A stretch of DNA of 64,000 nucleotides. Source: Curvibacter sp. AEP1-3. Its GTDB lineage: Bacteria > Pseudomonadota > Gammaproteobacteria > Burkholderiales > Burkholderiaceae_C. A program made the position numbers and the translations under genes. Each line of letters starts with the position of its first letter. The stretch's first letter is position 1. The notes under the pieces were generated by a model, which ran no database searches, was not told where the DNA came from, and saw only the letters and a program-made list of their open reading frames with translations. The stretch covers positions 3,857,674-3,921,673 of the forward strand of contig NZ_CP015698.1 in the NCBI RefSeq assembly GCF_002163715.1. Reading direction: 5' to 3'. This document shows, piece after piece, positions 45,017 to 56,266 of the stretch.

Positions 45017-45080
45017 GATTCGACTTTGTGGCGAAGCACCGAGTGGCCTGGCCGGTGGGATTGATATGCGAGACGCTCGG
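45013..45080 (+). pseudogene. IS3-family OrfB remnant
   Basis: Starts with a GTG overlapping the OrfA end and reads VRFDFVAKHRVAWPVGLICE then TLG, the standard OrfB N-terminus. Family similarity stops at 45080, where the IS21 terminal repeat begins; the frame runs on without meaning to about 45141. The DDE catalytic domain is missing. Confidence 0.8.
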
Positions 45081-45202
45081 TGTTGTTGGCGCCAATGGAA
45101 TCTTGACAGTGCGTGCCGGCCCAATTTTGATAGGGGGCTTGTAGCCAGTATTTAGGAGTCTGGCTGTGGATAACTATAGCCCCTTACATACTGGCCACCT
45201 CC

Positions 45203-46000
45203 TTACTGGCAATGGATTTCCGATTCATTTCTCTTGATTTGATCTTTCCCTTGGCCTCTGTGGAACTGTGCAGGGAAGCGATAGGACTCGTTACCGGTCT
45301 CGACGATGTGGCAGTGATGGGTGAGCCGGTCCAACAGGGCCGTCGTCATCTTGGCATCCCCGAAAACGGCAGACCATTCTGCAAACGTCAGGTTCGTAGT
45401 GATCAGCACACAGGTGTGCTCATAGAGCTTGGACAGCAGATGAAACAGTAGTGCCCCTCCCGCCTGGCTGAATGGCAAGTAGCCCAGCTCATCTAGAACG
45501 ACCAAGTCCATGCGCATCAAACTCATGGCAATCCGTCCCGGATTTCCCTTGACCTTCTCCAGCTCCAGGGCATTGACCAGATCCACAGTCGAGTAAAACC
45601 GCACGCGCTTTGAATGGTGTGTCAGGCCATTGATTCCCAATGCCGTTGCCAGGTGAGTTTTACCGGTACCAGGACCACCAATCAGGACAACGTTCTGTGC
45701 ATCCTCAGTGAAGCTCAGGTCAGCCAATTTCTTGATTAGCGCCTTGTCCACTTGCGAGACCTCAAAATCAAAGCCTGCAAGGTCCCGGTGGATCGGGAAG
45801 CGTGCCGCCTTCATTTGATGCGCAATGGAGCGCATGTGCCTGTCTACATCTTCGGCCTGGAGCAAGTGTTCAATCAGCCAGCGTGAACTCTGGATTGTTG
45901 CTCCGCCATCTTGCTCCATGAGGTCAGCCCAGGCGCTGGCCATCCCGCCCAAGCGCAGGGCTTTGAGCTCACTTTGTACGTCACGTTTTGACTCAGACAT
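45203..46000 (-). CDS. istB: IS21-family helper ATPase IstB (outer element)
   Basis: A 265-residue AAA+ ATPase needed for IS21 target immunity and insertion. Walker A is [17 protein letters not shown] (about residues 106-122), Walker B is [13 protein letters not shown] (about 165-177) and the family's [20 protein letters not shown] (about 219-238) is intact. Its start overlaps the end of the istA 3' fragment by 8 bases, the normal istA-istB coupling. Complete, so it could act in trans. Confidence 0.93.
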   Translation of the reverse strand: MSESKRDVQSELKALRLGGMASAWADLMEQDGGATIQSSRWLIEHLLQAEDVDRHMRSIAHQMKAARFPIHRDLAGFDFEVSQVDKALIKKLADLSFTEDAQNVVLIGGPGTGKTHLATALGINGLTHHSKRVRFYSTVDLVNALELEKVKGNPGRIAMSLMRMDLVVLDELGYLPFSQAGGALLFHLLSKLYEHTCVLITTNLTFAEWSAVFGDAKMTTALLDRLTHHCHIVETGNESYRFPAQFHRGQGKDQIKRNESEIHCQ

Positions 46001-46403
46001 GGATTACTCCTTGATCATCGTTATGGGTCGGGCGCAGACGGTCGTACCGCGCGGTATCGGCTGTAGGCAGGTGGGTGAGTTGCAGTGAGGTCTGAGCGTA
46101 TTCAGGCAAGGGCGGCGCATTGAGTCGCGCCAGTACATTGCGCACATGTTCGACGCTGACACTGCCATTGGGCGTGGCTCCTTCCAGCACCAGATCTACC
46201 GCTACCAACACAGCATCCAAGCCAGCTTGCGGGACAGTAGCTAACACCTGAGCCATCGTTCGATCTCCTCCGGGGTGACGTAGGAGGGATTTACGTAAGC
46301 GCTGCAAAGGCTCTGGCAAATCCAGGAACGGAGCGCCATTGCGTAGTGCGCCGGGCTTGCGTTGCACCAATTCAATGTAGTGCTGCCAGTCGTAGGTCGT
46401 CTG
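45993..46403 (-). pseudogene. istA: istA 3' fragment (outer IS21)
   Basis: Encodes the IstA C-terminus: QTTYDWQHYIELVQRKPGAL and about 125 residues up to the stop overlapping istB. It is separated from the istA 5' fragment (48571-49673) by the inner IS21 element. The two parts together would give an IstA of about 500 residues, the usual size. The exact break is uncertain by about 10 bases. Confidence 0.85.
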
Positions 46404-46500
46404 TGTCGCGCGCAGTATGAAAATGACACGCGAACGCGGTGAGGAACTGATACACCTCGACTAACGTGCCAAGCCATCCGAACCATGGATGGGACTGGCA

Positions 46501-48401
<1,901 letters not shown>

Positions 48402-48570
48402 AGTCGCCAAGCATTCAGTGGCTCGCCACTGAATGCTTGAAACAAGACAGACAAAGACAAAACAGCAAATCGCCCCACACAACGGTGTATCAAATCCACG
48501 CCGCGTTTGCGTTCAACAACCGTATCAAATCGAGACTGCGTTTGACATCTGCCCACTGCCTGGATTACGG

Positions 48571-49673
48571 ATGTGACTGGCAACAACGGTTTGTGCACAG
48601 GCAATGTCAACTCGATTGGGGTATAGCCTTGTACTGACCAAGTGCCCCGCCCATTCACAGGGCACAGAGTAGCGGTTGCGAGCCACTGCCACCAAACATG
48701 TACTGCTGACCCGTGCGGGCTTCTCCACATAGCCGTCAAACAGCACAGGCACTGACATGAGATGAGGACGCTCCAACTCTAGCATCTCGGCTACCGTGAA
48801 CTGCTTGTGGATCGGATGCACTGTGTCCGCCCGTATTGAACGGCAGCGCTCTCCAAGCCAAGCATTGAGTTCAGCGAACGATCCGAAGCGGCGGGTACCT
48901 GCCTCGATCCAGATGCGTCTACGGCTGTCCTGAACGTTCTTCTCAACAACACCTTTCTCCCAACCCGATGCCACGTTGCAGAAGTCCGGGTCAAACAGAT
49001 AGTGGCTGCACATGGCTGAGAAGCGTGCGTTGACGATGCGGCCCTTGCCCTTCTTGACCTTGTCCACCGCGGTCTTCATGTTGTCGTAGATGCCCCGCCT
49101 GGCAACGCCGCCTAAGGCCTGGAACGAGCGGGTGTGTGCATCGAACAGCATCTCGTGGCCTTGCCCAGGATAGGCCACCAACCAGAAGGCCCGGCTGGCA
49201 CACAGTTTGAGGTGGGCTATCTGCATCTTGTAAAACACGCCACCCACCAGGAGACCTTCCTCACTCCAGTCAAACTGGAAGGCTTCACCCAGCTCGAAGT
49301 TCAGGGGTACGAAGGCCCGAGCAGGGTCTTTGGCACTCTCCACACGCCAAGCGCGAATGAAGTCCGTCACAGCGCTATAGCCGCCCCGATACCCTTGGGC
49401 CTGGATCTGGGCAAACAGTGCCTTGCCGGTGCGCCGGGCGTGCTTGGGCCTGTGGGTATCAGTGCGCAATGCCTGTTCCAGCACCGGCTCAAATGCAGTG
49501 AGCTTGCCCTCAAGCTTCTTGCGTTGGTACTTCGGGGTAATGTCGCCGGGGGCCTTGAGCCACTTCTTGACAGTGTTTCGAGACAACCCGGTTCGTCTGC
49601 ATATCTCTCCGTCAGAGAGTTGGTCGCGCATCTTCATGCGCCGCACCTTGCCAATCATGTCCATGGTGATCAC
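48571..49673 (-). pseudogene. istA: istA 5' fragment (outer IS21)
   Basis: Begins MITMDMIGKVRRMKMRDQLS with an HTH (DGEICRRTGLSRNTVKKWLK) and the DDE residues QFDWSEEG, YDNMKTAVDK and EKGVVEKNVQDSR, so the catalytic core is present. The true protein ends near VVASH (about residue 367), after which 15 or so foreign codons from the inner element lead to a stop at 48525. The element therefore depends on precise loss of the inner IS to become active. Confidence 0.88.
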
Positions 49674-49778
49674 CTGTAAAATCCCTGCTGAAAGTTTCAG
49701 CAGGACAGTGGAACACCCCTGTCAATTTTGGATCGGCACTTCCGGTTTTAGACTGTCAAATTTCGGTCGGCGGCAACA

Positions 49779-49964
49779 TTCTGCACACTAAAAGTGGTGG
49801 GATTGAATGCAAATCGCTGGTGAGTTTGAGATACGAATCGGTGGAGGTTTTGTCGTGCAAACGCCTAGTGAATTTGCTGCGAATACTCACCACATTTGTG
49901 GTGGGTTAAATGCTTGATTTGTGGCAAGATTTTCTCCCCATTTTTACGGAGATGGACTGCGTTA
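49779..49964. other. Non-coding stretch after the Gabija pair, with a small hairpin
   Basis: No convincing gene. A seven-base-pair hairpin CACCACA-TT-TGTGGTG lies at 49888-49903 and may slow transcription leaving gajB, but lacks a T-run on either side. The stretch lies between the outer IS21 end and the gajB stop. Confidence 0.4.
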
Positions 49965-51722
49965 CTAAACCTCGTAGCAGCGATCAGCTCCGAACAGCAG
50001 ACGCATGCGCTCGGCCTTGGGTGCAGAAGCACTGGTGAGATCAATCACGGCCAAGCGATATCTAGCCCTTGAACAGCACACGTAGAAAACATTGCGAGAG
50101 CGCTTCGCGCGTCCCGGATTCGCCGCCTCATCCGCGCCGGACAGGTACTTGTCGAAAGAGTAAAAGTTCCAGGCGGCGCCGGCATCGTCCAGCACCACTA
50201 GCACGGTATCGAATTCGTCACCCTTGACACCATGTTTCGTTGAAAACGGTGTGTTGGTCATGTAGAACCGAGCGAAAGCAGCTACCTGCTGATACGGGAG
50301 TCCAAATAAGGCTGCGTACAGAGTCGCGTCCTTTTGCTCGCGCTCTTTCGTAGCATCGTCCATGTCTGCAGTGAAGATGGGTTGCGTGTTCGAAAGTCTG
50401 AGGGCCAGTTCATCAGTCAGCGGGAAGAGCTGACTGTCACGGATCGACTCAAGCACTTCACGAACGGTTCCAGCAGCGCACTTGGTCATCAGGGTGTTGA
50501 GTGCCTCGCGCACCTCCGACTTCGCTGCCCGACTAGGCAGTCGGTGACCGGCTCCATGGAGCCGGCCTAGCGTCTCGCCAATCAGCCCTTTCTCCCAAGC
50601 TAGGGCCAGAGGTTCAACCTTGTCCAAGAAAAAAGCAATCCGCCTGTCAGAGCCATCGGTGAGGGCGTCCTTGGCAAAAGCCCCTCTATCCGTGAAGGCC
50701 TGAAGCAGGGCGGCAAAACCGGCCTTGCGAGCGATCAAGCGATGGGTCAGGTAAAGCTCGCGTGTTCCAGGGCTTGCTAGATCCCAGTTCAGAGTGGCCG
50801 CCAGCAGATCCCGTGCGCGCTGGAGACCGGCTTCATCAGCACCAGCCGCCACGCGGATGTAGGCAACGTCACCTTGCGCATTGTTGTTTCCGGGAATTTG
50901 CGTAATGTCCGTCCGGATTTTGTTTAAGACATCCATGACGCGCAGAGAGCAGCGACGGTTCTCCCGCTTAACGATGACCTCCAGCGGAGCTGCCAGCTCA
51001 GCCGGCAGCTCGCCGATCCCTTTGTGCTCGCCGTGGTGATAGATGTTCTGCATCTTGTCGCCGAAGAAGCCGAGCACGAGCGAGTTGCCGGCCAGTGGCA
51101 ACATTCGGCGTAGCAAGACGTCGATGACGGCTTCGCTGGTGTCCTGATACTCGTCAATGAAAATGAACGGATAGCGGCTCGCCACGATGCGTGACAGCTT
51201 GTCGTAACGGTCATAGGCGATGCGCGCGATCGACAGTAGGTCGTCGTGGTAGATCCGTCCTTCGAGGAACTTGGAGCCTCGATCCGAGTATTTCACCTCG
51301 AATTGTGCCGCGACCCTTGCTTCTAACTCAGCCTGATCAACCCGCCGCGAGCTCTCGACGGGGAGCGCTGCATTGAACTCGAGCAGGGCCTGTCGAAGGG
51401 CTTGCTGATGGGGCTGCAAGGTGCTCCAGAGAAAGTCGTGGATGGTCGACACACGAACCAGAGAGTTGCCTTGAATGCGTTCGATCACCTGATCCTTTGC
51501 GACGTTGGTATAGGTGATGCAGGCGATCTGCTGCCCATCACGCCTTAGCCGGCCGGCGACTGGCGGAGCGCAGAGCTTCTTGATGCCTTCTACGAGGGAG
51601 TATGTCTTGCCGGCGCCAGCACCGGCGTCGAGAACGAAACTTCGCCCCTCGGCGAGACATTGAGTGATGCGCTCATCCGCTGTTTTTACCAGCGCGGCCG
51701 CAGCTACTGCTTCGCCAGCCAT
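49965..51722 (-). CDS. gajB: UvrD/Rep-like helicase GajB of a Gabija defence pair
   Basis: 585 residues of superfamily 1 helicase. Walker A is VLDAGAGAGKTYSLVEGI (about residues 31-48), motif Ia is ACITYTNVAKDQ (about 67-78), Walker B is FIFIDEYQDTSEAVI (about 187-201), and motif VI is VFYVCCSRARYRLAV (about 548-562). In Gabija, GajB senses DNA ends or nucleotide loss and works with GajA to stop phage replication. It overlaps gajA by 19 bases. Longer than the B. cereus protein (494), but clearly of the same class; class 2 OLD nucleases are generally paired with such helicases. Confidence 0.85.
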   Translation of the reverse strand: MAGEAVAAAALVKTADERITQCLAEGRSFVLDAGAGAGKTYSLVEGIKKLCAPPVAGRLRRDGQQIACITYTNVAKDQVIERIQGNSLVRVSTIHDFLWSTLQPHQQALRQALLEFNAALPVESSRRVDQAELEARVAAQFEVKYSDRGSKFLEGRIYHDDLLSIARIAYDRYDKLSRIVASRYPFIFIDEYQDTSEAVIDVLLRRMLPLAGNSLVLGFFGDKMQNIYHHGEHKGIGELPAELAAPLEVIVKRENRRCSLRVMDVLNKIRTDITQIPGNNNAQGDVAYIRVAAGADEAGLQRARDLLAATLNWDLASPGTRELYLTHRLIARKAGFAALLQAFTDRGAFAKDALTDGSDRRIAFFLDKVEPLALAWEKGLIGETLGRLHGAGHRLPSRAAKSEVREALNTLMTKCAAGTVREVLESIRDSQLFPLTDELALRLSNTQPIFTADMDDATKEREQKDATLYAALFGLPYQQVAAFARFYMTNTPFSTKHGVKGDEFDTVLVVLDDAGAAWNFYSFDKYLSGADEAANPGRAKRSRNVFYVCCSRARYRLAVIDLTSASAPKAERMRLLFGADRCYEV

Positions 51723-53740
51723 TCAAGCCCCTCGCGGATGTAAGTAGGTGTGGTCCATCCCTCGTTGGCCAGTAAATCGAGCGCAAAGTCGACCTTCGGT
51801 AGGCTTACGTTGTAAGCGTCGGCGGTCAGTGCTGCAGCATCGGTATGAGCGAAGTTTCCACCTGTACCCAAGAGCTTAGTCTTGTTGGCAATCAACCAAG
51901 CCGCGTTTGCGTAAATAAATGCCTCCTCGAAGCTCCGGGCGCACGGCTGGCCAGCCGCTTCGGAAACTTGATAGGCCACCTGAACCCTTCCCGACGTCTT
52001 CTGCGCTTCGCCAGCGGCCATTAGCGTGGGCAAATCAGAGCTTCCCGGCAGCCACTGCGACAAAGTCGCGTTGCTGCTTGCATGGCCTTTCGCGACGGCG
52101 ACCTTCTTCTTGGACGTGCCGTCGATCGAGTCCAAGTCCGTGATTAAGAGCGCTGGCAACTGCAGAAACTCGATCAACTTTCGGAAGAGGTGCGCATACG
52201 CTCCCCCTACCTCGACCGTGCATACGTAGGTTGATGTCAGCTTATCGCGCAGTGCGACGTCCAGAGCCGCGATCATTCGCGGCAACAGCATGCGTTCGAC
52301 TTGCCCTTCGATGAACACGAGCTTGTCGGCGAAGAACATGTCGCACCGCGTCATTGTCAGGTACTTCCGCAGGAACTCCATCGCGGCTCTCTCTGAGTCA
52401 GTCGTCGCGGAGGACTCGAAGGACAGCAGATCCTTGATCTCGACCGATCCCTTGTTTCGCCGGAAGTAGCGGATCGGCGCGAAACCGCAGTTGGCCGCCA
52501 TGTGCGATGAATGCGTCGTCAGCAGCAGTTGCACCTCAGTTTCGCCAGCGGCGGGTGTGAGGAACTCGCTGACTTTCTGAACGAAGACCGCCTGCATCTG
52601 AGGATGCATATGCACCTCAGGCTCCTCGACGATCACCAGATGGACGCGTGGACGGTGCTCCGGGTCGGACTCGACGTCCTCACGGAAGGACTTTAGGCAC
52701 AGAACAATGTAGATGAGGTTCTTGAACCCGAGGCCGCTATAGCGCTCTGGAAGCTCGATGGCGTGATCAAGCCCCTCGACGCCCCCCACGGCCAGTGCCG
52801 GGGTCGGGCCGACAGCGGCGTAATAGACCCGCGTGGTGTCCTTGAACAGGCCATCGGCGCTGAGCTCAGCGCGGATCGTCAGCTTGGGGGACTCGGGATG
52901 GCCAAATTTGGCCAACCCTGTCATGAGGCCATCGAACGCCTTGACGTACTGAGGCCCAAGGGCTGTGGACTGATCTCTCAGCATCTTCTCGAGCGCCTTG
53001 AAATCTTTGGGCGCGTCGACCTTGTAGCGGCGCTCGTAGTGAGCATGCAATAGCGTTGACAGTCGCGTGGCCTTGCTGCCTTCTTCGCGGTCGTCGATAT
53101 GGCGCTGCGCGCTGACGACGTCGATATGGATCAGTCTCTGTAGGATTCCGCGGTCTGGCAGGCGCTCCGCCTGCTTACCATCAGGGCTCAGCTTGAACTG
53201 ATCCAGCTTGTAGTGGTCATGAAGGGTAGCCGCGAGATAGTCAATAAGTGCCTGGTCATCGTCTCGATCCTTTAGGTAGGCCTGTGCCAACTGCTTGGGA
53301 TCCAAAGGTGCGAACCGAATTTCGACTGTCACCGAGTTAGATGCATCTTCCAGGTCCATCAGCAATTCGCCGGCGATGGCCAGATCTGAGCCCGTGTCGT
53401 CGTAGTCGAACTTTAGGCGCAATGACAAGACCGGCAAGGCGGGGAGAGCCAAAGCGTCTGGCTCGGCAACAGCTTCGCCACCAGCTAGCGCGGCAACAGC
53501 GGGTGGCATCAAGATGTGCTGCTGAAACCCATTGAAGGTCCCCCTGCATCCCAGAGAGAAATCGTTAATCGATAACTGCTTTATCGGCCTTTGGAGGAAG
53601 GTCAGCATCGCCTCGATGGTTGACGTCTTCCCACTGTTGTTGGGACCGACGAGGATCGTAGTGATACCCGTCGTATCCAGGCGCATGTGAGTGTCCTGCA
53701 GCAGTCGAAAATTCTTGATGGCTATTTCGGACAGCTTCAT
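51704..53740 (-). CDS. gajA: OLD-family ATP-dependent endonuclease GajA of a Gabija defence pair
   Basis: 678 residues. The N-terminal ABC-type ATPase has Walker A in ILVGPNNSGKTSTIEAML (about residues 30-47) and Walker B in VHLVIVEEPEVHMHPQMQ (about 366-383) with a following LLTTHSSHMA H-loop. The C-terminal TOPRIM nuclease has the Glu in KLVFIEGQVERMLLP (about 475-489) and the Asp-x-Asp in LLITDLDSIDGTSKK (about 534-548). In Gabija, GajA cuts or nicks DNA when nucleotide pools fall. The overlap with gajB and the order gajA-gajB fit a class 2 OLD/Gabija system. Confidence 0.87.
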   Translation of the reverse strand: MKLSEIAIKNFRLLQDTHMRLDTTGITTILVGPNNSGKTSTIEAMLTFLQRPIKQLSINDFSLGCRGTFNGFQQHILMPPAVAALAGGEAVAEPDALALPALPVLSLRLKFDYDDTGSDLAIAGELLMDLEDASNSVTVEIRFAPLDPKQLAQAYLKDRDDDQALIDYLAATLHDHYKLDQFKLSPDGKQAERLPDRGILQRLIHIDVVSAQRHIDDREEGSKATRLSTLLHAHYERRYKVDAPKDFKALEKMLRDQSTALGPQYVKAFDGLMTGLAKFGHPESPKLTIRAELSADGLFKDTTRVYYAAVGPTPALAVGGVEGLDHAIELPERYSGLGFKNLIYIVLCLKSFREDVESDPEHRPRVHLVIVEEPEVHMHPQMQAVFVQKVSEFLTPAAGETEVQLLLTTHSSHMAANCGFAPIRYFRRNKGSVEIKDLLSFESSATTDSERAAMEFLRKYLTMTRCDMFFADKLVFIEGQVERMLLPRMIAALDVALRDKLTSTYVCTVEVGGAYAHLFRKLIEFLQLPALLITDLDSIDGTSKKKVAVAKGHASSNATLSQWLPGSSDLPTLMAAGEAQKTSGRVQVAYQVSEAAGQPCARSFEEAFIYANAAWLIANKTKLLGTGGNFAHTDAAALTADAYNVSLPKVDFALDLLANEGWTTPTYIREGLEWLAKQ

Positions 53741-53761
53741 GTCCGGTCTCCCTTCCCTTGC

Positions 53762-54196
53762 CTAGGTTACTAAGTCTTGATGCCATTGCCTAGGGGCCCG
53801 TAAGGCGAGCCTGCGAGAATTGTACGATCGACTCATCGCTTGGCAAGTTTCAGTATCGACGGTGAATTCGGCGGTGTCCGAACCCAAAACGGCCAACGAC
53901 CTACCAATTACATTCTGGCAATCGATACTAAGGCTCGCCATACACGGACCTGCAGTCAACATTGATATAGGTGCAATTCCCGTTCGGTAAATGATGCGCA
54001 CATTGACTGTTTGGAAGTATCTGTATGGATCAACCTGAATTGCGATGTGGGTTTGAAGAAGTCTATGTGGGACTGCATTGGCTTGCATCCGATCGACACT
54101 GTTCGCAAATTCGTCGAGGTATCGCCACGGTTCCAACCCGTAGCGAATTGCGTTGCTGAGTGCGCTTTGGATGTGCCTCAGTTGCTGCACTTTCAA
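53762..54196 (-). CDS. Possible 144-residue protein upstream of gajA
   Basis: An open frame MKVQQLRHIQSALSNAIRYG and on to a stop 21 bases before the gajA start, in the same direction. Composition is protein-like (YLDEFANSVDRMQ, HIAIQVDPYRYFQTVNVRII) but no domain is recognised and no strong ribosome site is seen. The alternative is that 53741-54351 is just the gajA promoter region. The rest of that gap (54197-54351) holds nothing I can name. Confidence 0.35.
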   Translation of the reverse strand: MKVQQLRHIQSALSNAIRYGLEPWRYLDEFANSVDRMQANAVPHRLLQTHIAIQVDPYRYFQTVNVRIIYRTGIAPISMLTAGPCMASLSIDCQNVIGRSLAVLGSDTAEFTVDTETCQAMSRSYNSRRLALRAPRQWHQDLVT

Positions 54197-54351
54197 CCAA
54201 GACTCATTCCAAGCGTTTAGTGGTCGACGATCACGATTCAGAAGTGGAAATAGCGACTCTTCCGTAAGTCTGTTGAAAACTCTTACGTGTCAAGAGCCGG
54301 AATCGCCGCCTTTTAGATTTCGCGCCCTCAACTCCAAACGACACTAATCAC

Positions 54352-54837
54352 CTAAGCAGCTTCACCAGCGCCATAGCCGGGCGAATTCAAGCGCTCTTCA
54401 ACGTCATATGTGAAATCCATGTCTTGCTGGATCGGATCCTCTTCAGGATGTTTGCTATTCCAGATCATCTCGTCGATCTTTAGGTGTACAGCATCTCCAA
54501 CCATCTGCTGACGACGATCGGAAAGGGACCACAGCATTTGCGGGCGTGTAGCATCTTCCATGTCCACCCAAAGAACCATCTGTCGGCCATCCCGATTTCT
54601 TTTTCGAATGGCATGATTCGCGCGGTAAGACAGGCCAGTTTTTGGATCAACTCGATACTCAGCTCGAGCGGCGTCTGCCAGTTGCGCCGCGAAAAGCTCA
54701 CGCGCCGTCTTGGGCTTTGGCATTGTGGCGCCTTGGCGAATAGCCCAATCAGCGATTTTTTCCATGTCAACGGCTTTCTCACCAGTCTCTTGCTTATACC
54801 GATGGATCAGCGCTTGCAACTGCTCGTTCTTAGTCAT
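54352..54837 (-). CDS. Conserved partner of ImmA/IrrE-type protease, unknown function
   Basis: A 161-residue hydrophilic protein (KPKTARELFAAQLADAARAE, then GRQMVLWVDMEDATRPQM, then DAVHLKIDEMIWNSKHPEED). I recall similar proteins next to HTH-ImmA/IrrE genes, but know of no assigned function; it might be the protease's substrate, antitoxin or toxin. It starts 9 bases after the stop of the ImmA/IrrE gene on the same strand, so the two form a unit. No domain or catalytic motif is recognised. Confidence 0.7.
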   Translation of the reverse strand: MTKNEQLQALIHRYKQETGEKAVDMEKIADWAIRQGATMPKPKTARELFAAQLADAARAEYRVDPKTGLSYRANHAIRKRNRDGRQMVLWVDMEDATRPQMLWSLSDRRQQMVGDAVHLKIDEMIWNSKHPEEDPIQQDMDFTYDVEERLNSPGYGAGEAA

Positions 54838-54846
54838 GTCGCTTCC

Positions 54847-55971
54847 CTACTTTATGCCCACAGGGGCAACATCACCCCAACCATCCACGACCGCACTGGG
54901 CAAAACACGATCACGAACCTTCGCCATATGGGACCTGAACAGGTCGTACCTTCCAGTTTTGAATTGAATTTGCCCAGCAACCAGTGCAGGGTGTACGCCG
55001 AGCACCTTAGCAAGTCCTAAGAAGTCCCGCTCTGGAAATATGGGTGCCTTGCGGTTGATAAAGCTATCGATGCGGGCCTTAGGAGCGCAGAACTCAGAAG
55101 CCGCCGCGTTAGCGATCCGCTCCTCCTCGTCAACGACATCACCATTGAGGTCCACATCGAGCGAAGGCTCAATTCTTCCGTGACCTTGGAGCACGTGTTC
55201 CAACTCATGGCGCAACACAAACCAAAAATTGTCCATACGGTCAAACCGCATCGTCAAACCGATCACTGGTGAGTGTTCATCAAGCCAGAGGCAAACACCA
55301 TCAATCTTGGATGATTTGAGTGCCTCGACGATTACGAGTCGGATACCACACTCTAGGAGAATACGAGACGCATGCCGGGCTTCCTCGGGAGCGCTCAAGA
55401 GTGTCTTGAGCTTCGGAATTGCTGCTCGTGCAGACGCCTCTTGGTACTTTGGCGCCAACATTTCTTTGGCTATTTGTCGGACTCTGAATAACCATGCCAG
55501 TTGAGCCGGTGTTGCTTGCTCACCCTCAGACGTCTTCTTGGCGGCATGTGGAGTGTGCGCAATCTGGGTCGGATTCTGCCCATCGAAAAATTCGTAGAGC
55601 GCCTTGTCGACTGCACTCAAGTCGCGAATGTCTTCAACTTTTATCCACTGACGTTTGATCAACTCGGCTACGGGCAAATCAGCGAAAAGCTGTGCGCGTT
55701 CTGCACGCACTGGATTGGGAATAGTGACAATTCGCGCCTTAGCCAGATCAAAGTTGCGCTGAAGCTCAAGGAAGCTCTCTGCAGGAACTCCGAAAACCTC
55801 TTCAAGCGAGATGGCAACCTCAGGGGTGACCGCCTTTTTGCTAGAAATAAGCTTACTGATGCCCGTTTCTTCGACTTCCAAAACTGCAGCGAGAATGCGG
55901 TTATTCCATCCGCGCGCGACTAACAACGCCTCGATAAGCTGCCCTGGGGTACGGAATTGCAGGTGGTCCAT
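54847..55971 (-). CDS. HTH (HigA-like) ImmA/IrrE-family metallopeptidase
   Basis: A 374-residue regulator-protease. Residues about 7-70 are a HigA/XRE-type helix-turn-helix (GQLIEALLVARGWNNRILAA, VTPEVAISLEEVFGVPAE). From about 225 the zinc protease domain has the HELEH motif in VLRHELEHVLQGHGRI (about 252-267), and DEEERIANAAASEFCAP (about 283-299) supplies the third ligand region. Relatives (ImmA, IrrE, PezT-linked proteins) cleave repressors in response to DNA damage or infection. Here it heads a minus-strand group leading into the Gabija genes. Confidence 0.85.
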   Translation of the reverse strand: MDHLQFRTPGQLIEALLVARGWNNRILAAVLEVEETGISKLISSKKAVTPEVAISLEEVFGVPAESFLELQRNFDLAKARIVTIPNPVRAERAQLFADLPVAELIKRQWIKVEDIRDLSAVDKALYEFFDGQNPTQIAHTPHAAKKTSEGEQATPAQLAWLFRVRQIAKEMLAPKYQEASARAAIPKLKTLLSAPEEARHASRILLECGIRLVIVEALKSSKIDGVCLWLDEHSPVIGLTMRFDRMDNFWFVLRHELEHVLQGHGRIEPSLDVDLNGDVVDEEERIANAAASEFCAPKARIDSFINRKAPIFPERDFLGLAKVLGVHPALVAGQIQFKTGRYDLFRSHMAKVRDRVLPSAVVDGWGDVAPVGIK

Positions 55972-56248
55972 TTGTTTGCGATTCTATGCCAACTTGCACC
56001 AAATCGCAAACTTTCTTTCAATCAACGTCGCCGGATGCTATACCGTCTCGGTAAGCACACTCGTGTATTTGAGCTACATCTGGGACAGGTTTTCAAGGGG
56101 GCTACATGAGGCTATCCCCGCCTTTGGGCTTGGGTCCTGCTCCGTTCCTTTTCCCTCCCCAGGACGGGCGGGCGGACGACGCCCTCAACCAAGCCTCAGC
56201 CCGAATCGTAATGGGCGTCAAAAGCTGGGGGGTACATCGAATCAACTC
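55972..56248. other. Upstream region of the ImmA/IrrE operon up to the IS3 element
   Basis: 277 bases without a convincing gene. It should hold the promoter of the ImmA/IrrE unit; the AT-rich part next to the gene (AAATCGCAAACTTTCTTTCA) is the best place, but exact boxes were not assigned. The rest shows no repeats of note. Confidence 0.35.
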
Positions 56249-56266
56249 TGAATCGCCCCGGATTTC

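Larger units (their letters stand above)
44656..45080 (+). mobile_element. IS3-family element, left part only
   Basis: Starts at TGATTGGGCTGCTGCCGGTT, includes a complete OrfA and only the first ~22 codons of OrfB, and is cut off where the IS21 element begins at 45081. The remaining OrfB is not on the other side of that IS21 element, so DNA was lost. Confidence 0.75.

Noticed and set aside
49888..49903. Hairpin after gajB as a strong terminator
   Set aside because: Short stem with two-base loop and no T-run on either strand; kept only as a note.
54011..54220. 69-codon plus-strand frame in the gap before gajA
   Set aside because: Overlaps the more protein-like 144-codon minus-strand frame and has no motif.
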